Shown here one piece after another: positions 6,504 to 8,552 of a stretch of DNA of 8,552 nt. Numbering within the stretch: position 1 is the stretch's first letter; every line of letters begins with the position of its first letter. The position numbers were made by a program, and so were the translations under genes. This stretch comes from Azonexaceae bacterium (GTDB lineage: Bacteria; Pseudomonadota; Gammaproteobacteria; Burkholderiales; Rhodocyclaceae): the NCBI GenBank assembly GCA_009469685.1, contig SSTA01000002.1, forward strand, positions 1-8,552, read 5' to 3'. Under the pieces are notes generated by a model. It was given only the letters and a program-made list of their open reading frames with translations, searched no databases and was not told where the DNA came from.

Positions 6504-6841
6504 TGGACGGTCTGCTCGCTTTCTACATCTTCATGCTCGCCGCCTTCACCGGTTACGAGATCATTGCCAAGGTACCGGTCATCCTGCACACCCCGCTGAT
6601 GTCCGGCTCCAACTTTATCCACGGCGTCGTCGTGGTAGGCGCCATGGTGGCCCTGGGCAACGCCGATTCGGTGGTCGAACAGGCCCTCGGCTTCTTCGCC
6701 GTCGCTCTTGGCGCAGCCAACGCCGCCGGCGGCTATGTGGTTACCGAACGCATGCTCGGCATGTTCAAGTCGGACAAGCGCCGCGACGCCAGCACCAAGG
6801 CGAGTGTCGGAACGGGCGAGCTGGCCGGGGAGGGCGCATGA
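6503..6841 (+). CDS. pntAB: PntAb, small membrane subunit of proton-translocating transhydrogenase
   Basis: The 112-residue product corresponds to the C-terminal membrane part of E. coli PntA, encoded as a separate gene in split transhydrogenases. Three hydrophobic helices are visible (about residues 4-24, 32-52 and 58-77), with the family stretch GYEIIAKVPVILHTPLMSGSN between the first two. The tail is polar and charged. With PntB it forms the proton-conducting membrane domain. The start at 6503 overlaps the pntAa stop (TGATG) and has GGGAGAA at 6491-6497. The end overlaps pntB by four bases, fitting co-translation of the three subunits. Confidence 0.92.
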   Translation: MDGLLAFYIFMLAAFTGYEIIAKVPVILHTPLMSGSNFIHGVVVVGAMVALGNADSVVEQALGFFAVALGAANAAGGYVVTERMLGMFKSDKRRDASTKASVGTGELAGEGA

Positions 6842-8211
6842 TGGGCCTTCCCGCATATGTGCAGGCCACCTGGTTTCTGGGGGCGCTCCTCTTCATCTTC
6901 GGTCTGAAGGGCATGAGTTCTCCGGCATCGGCCCGGCAAGGCATTGTCGTCGCCGGTTACGGAATGCTTGCTGCCGTTTCCGGAACCTTTCTCATTCCCG
7001 GCCTCAAAAATCTCGTTCTCATGCTTGTCGCCCTCGCCGTAGGCGGGGCGGCAGCATGGCTTTCGGGCAAGAAGGTCAAGATGACCGACATGCCCCAGAT
7101 GGTGGCCATCTACAACGGTATGGGAGGGGGCGCTGCAGCGGCCATCGCCGCCATTGAATTCGCCCGCGGCGATGCCCACAGTCCGGCCACCACGGTGCTC
7201 GCCGTGGTGGGCGCACTGATCGGCGCAATCTCGTTCACCGGCTCCTGCGTCGCCTGGGCCAAGTTGCAGGGCGTACTCAAGAAGGCGGTCCGCTTGCCCT
7301 TCCAGAACGGCGTCAATGTGGTGCTGGCGATGCTCGCCGTTGGTCTCGGCACCATGATGGTCGTCCTGGCCCCGGCCCGGCCGGAATTGATCTACGGCTT
7401 CTTTGCCGTGGCCCTCGTCCTCGGCCTTGTCGTTACCCTGCCCATCGGCGGCGCCGACATGCCGGTGGTGATTTCGCTGTTCAATGCCTTCACCGGTTTG
7501 GCTGTCGGCTTCGAGGGCTATGTGCTGGGCAATCCGGCGCTGATCATCGCCGGCATCGTCGTTGGGGCAGCTGGCACCTTGCTCACCCAGTTGATGGCCA
7601 AGGCCATGAACCGGCCGCTGACCAACATCCTTTTCACCCCCCTCGTAGCCAGCGGCGGCGGTACGGCGATCACGGGTACCATGAAGGAGGCCTCGGCGAT
7701 GGATGTGGCGGCCATGATGCGCTATGCCGCCAAGGTCATCGTCGTTCCCGGTTACGGCATGGCCGTGGCCCACGCCCAGCACAAGGTGTGGGAGATGACG
7801 GAATTGCTGGAAGAGGTGGGCGTCGAGGTCAAGTTCGCCATCCACCCGGTGGCGGGTCGCATGCCCGGGCACATGAACGTCCTTCTGGCCGAAGCCGGCG
7901 TGCCCTACGACAAGATCCTCGATCTTGAGGAAATCAATGGCGAGTTCCCCCAGGCTGACGTGGCCCTCGTGATCGGCGCCAACGACGTGGTGAATCCCAC
8001 TGCCCGCACCGACAAGTCGAGCCCCATCTACGGCATGCCCATCCTCGACGCCGACAAGGCCCAGAACGTCGTGGTAATCAAGCGTGGCAAGGGCACCGGC
8101 TACTCGGGTGTCGAGAATGCCCTGTTCTTCACAGAGAGTTGCCGCATGCTTTACGGGGATGCCCAGCCGGCGGTGGCGGAAATCATCCAGCATCTGAAGG
8201 CATTGGGTTAG
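6838..8211 (+). CDS. pntB: PntB, membrane and NADP(H)-binding subunit of proton-translocating transhydrogenase
   Basis: PntB carries most of the proton channel and the NADP(H)-binding domain III. The 457-residue protein has about eight or nine membrane helices in residues 1-275, with family segments such as MVAIYNGMGGGAAA and PIGGADMPVVISLFNAFTG. The C-terminal domain shows all NADP-site motifs: GYGMAVAHAQ (305-314), VAGRMPGHMNV (338-348), GANDVVNP (380-387) and KRGKGTGYSGVEN (415-427). Length and motifs indicate an intact enzyme. The start could be 6838 or the adjacent ATG at 6841; the ribosome site GGGGAGGG (6827-6834) suits either. It is the last gene of the operon, and no clear intrinsic terminator follows its stop. 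Confidence 0.95.
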   Translation: MMGLPAYVQATWFLGALLFIFGLKGMSSPASARQGIVVAGYGMLAAVSGTFLIPGLKNLVLMLVALAVGGAAAWLSGKKVKMTDMPQMVAIYNGMGGGAAAAIAAIEFARGDAHSPATTVLAVVGALIGAISFTGSCVAWAKLQGVLKKAVRLPFQNGVNVVLAMLAVGLGTMMVVLAPARPELIYGFFAVALVLGLVVTLPIGGADMPVVISLFNAFTGLAVGFEGYVLGNPALIIAGIVVGAAGTLLTQLMAKAMNRPLTNILFTPLVASGGGTAITGTMKEASAMDVAAMMRYAAKVIVVPGYGMAVAHAQHKVWEMTELLEEVGVEVKFAIHPVAGRMPGHMNVLLAEAGVPYDKILDLEEINGEFPQADVALVIGANDVVNPTARTDKSSPIYGMPILDADKAQNVVVIKRGKGTGYSGVENALFFTESCRMLYGDAQPAVAEIIQHLKALG

Positions 8212-8326
8212 CGGTTCGGCGGTCCGCTCGCGGGTCGAAGTTCCGGACGGAGTGCAGCTAGACCGGGGACCGAAGAGCGAGTTCAGGTATTTCAGCGCGG
8301 ATTGCTTGCGGACTGCATGCCGCGAT

Positions 8327-8342
8327 TCTCGCGCTTGCGAGA
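8327..8342. repeat. Small hairpin downstream of pntB, possible weak terminator or mRNA end
   Basis: TCTCGC-GCTT-GCGAGA is a perfect six-base stem with a four-base loop, 115 bp after the pntB stop. The nearest T-run (TTTT in CTATTTT, ending at 8361) is too far away for a canonical intrinsic terminator. It may mark the 3' end of the operon message after trimming, or be chance. Confidence 0.3.
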
Positions 8343-8432
8343 GGGATGCGGGGCTATTTTGCGCGGCCGAGTTGGGTTGGGCTGGCGCGATTCGGAAAGT
8401 TTGGGCGAGGCCATGTTGGCAACAAATAGAAC

Positions 8433-8462
8433 TGTCCGGTTCTGTAGCAAATGAATTGTCCG
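8433..8462. repeat. Short direct repeat TGTCCG, 24 bp apart
   Basis: TGTCCG occurs at 8433-8438 and 8457-8462 in similar settings (AACTGTCCGG and AATTGTCCGC). Repeated TGTCC-type motifs about one to two turns apart occur at the ends of some insertion sequences, where the transposase binds. No transposase gene is visible, so this could only be a remnant or the edge of an element lying to the right. Confidence 0.25.
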
Positions 8463-8487
8463 CTTTATGCGGGGTGGGGAAAGCGGT

Positions 8488-8542
8488 GTAGGGCGGAGCC
8501 CGGAACCGATTTCCCCTCCCCGGGCAAATGCGGCGGACCTAC
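8488..8542. repeat. Nested imperfect inverted repeat (REP-like)
   Basis: GTAGG (8488-8492) pairs with CCTAC (8538-8542), and inside them GCCCGG (8498-8503) pairs with CCGGGC (8520-8525). Dispersed intergenic repeats beginning GTAGGG and ending CCTAC are widespread in proteobacteria, and this element has that look. The arms are short and imperfect and no second copy is in the window. Confidence 0.3.
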
Positions 8543-8552
8543 GCAACCGCCT

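Larger units (their letters stand above)
8212..8552. other. Region downstream of pntB without a supported gene
   Basis: I see no gene I can support in these 341 bases. The only open frames (8252-8491 plus, 8292-8546 minus) overlap each other and match no family I recognise. The stretch holds a small hairpin, a TGTCCG direct repeat, the 11-base palindrome TGTTGGCAACA (8414-8424) and a nested inverted repeat at the right end. It is locally less GC-rich around 8410-8470, which together with the repeats hints at old mobile or repetitive DNA. Confidence 0.5.

Noticed and set aside
6733..8193. Long minus-strand open frame of 486 codons opposite pntB
   Set aside because: It is the antisense shadow of pntB in GC-rich DNA: composition is dominated by His, Gly, Asp and Arg, it matches no family, and the opposite strand has a full set of PntB motifs.
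8327..8361. Intrinsic terminator of the operon
   Set aside because: The stem is only six base pairs and the T-run is about 15 bases further on, not adjacent, so it is kept only as a hairpin.
8252..8491. Possible small gene of 79 codons after pntB
   Set aside because: No ribosome site, no recognisable similarity, overlapped by an equally plausible minus-strand frame, and containing the repeats noted above.

Overview
The window is GC-rich proteobacterial DNA holding one regulatory locus and one long operon. The left 0.9 kb is the 5' part of nifL, the flavoprotein anti-activator of nitrogen fixation, on the minus strand and running off the left edge. Divergent from it, a tightly packed plus-strand operon reads rnfA-rnfB-rnfC-rnfD-rnfH-pntAa-pntAb-pntB. 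A nifL gene facing a nif-type rnf cluster that ends in rnfH is the arrangement known from free-living diazotrophs such as Azotobacter vinelandii and Azoarcus. With the base composition, a beta- or gammaproteobacterial nitrogen fixer, perhaps of the Rhodocyclales, is the best guess (inference; no rRNA or other taxonomic marker is present).

Layout: 1-929 nifL (minus, partial); 930-1195 divergent control region with a perfect NifA upstream activator sequence (TGT-N10-ACA), a good sigma-54 -24/-12 promoter for rnfA and a weaker candidate for nifL; 1196-2324 rnfA and rnfB; 2325-2498 a 174-bp gap carrying a strong hairpin of REP type; 2499-5363 rnfC, rnfD and rnfH; 5376-8211 the three transhydrogenase genes; 8212-8552 apparently non-coding DNA with small hairpins and repeats.

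How it works together: Rnf is a membrane flavin/iron-sulfur complex that couples the ion gradient to electron transfer between NADH and ferredoxin, and in diazotrophs it is thought to supply low-potential electrons to nitrogenase. PntAB uses the proton gradient to pass hydride from NADH to NADP+. Placing both in one operon behind a NifA/sigma-54 promoter suggests a nif-regulated module that uses membrane energy to raise the reducing power of NADH.

The most unusual point is what is missing. The usual order is rnfABCDGEH, but here rnfD is followed after 13 bp by rnfH, with neither rnfG nor rnfE in the window. The covalent-flavin motif of RnfD is also altered, from the usual S/T-G-A-T to A-S-A-S. 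Either this is a reduced Rnf variant, or G and E are encoded elsewhere.
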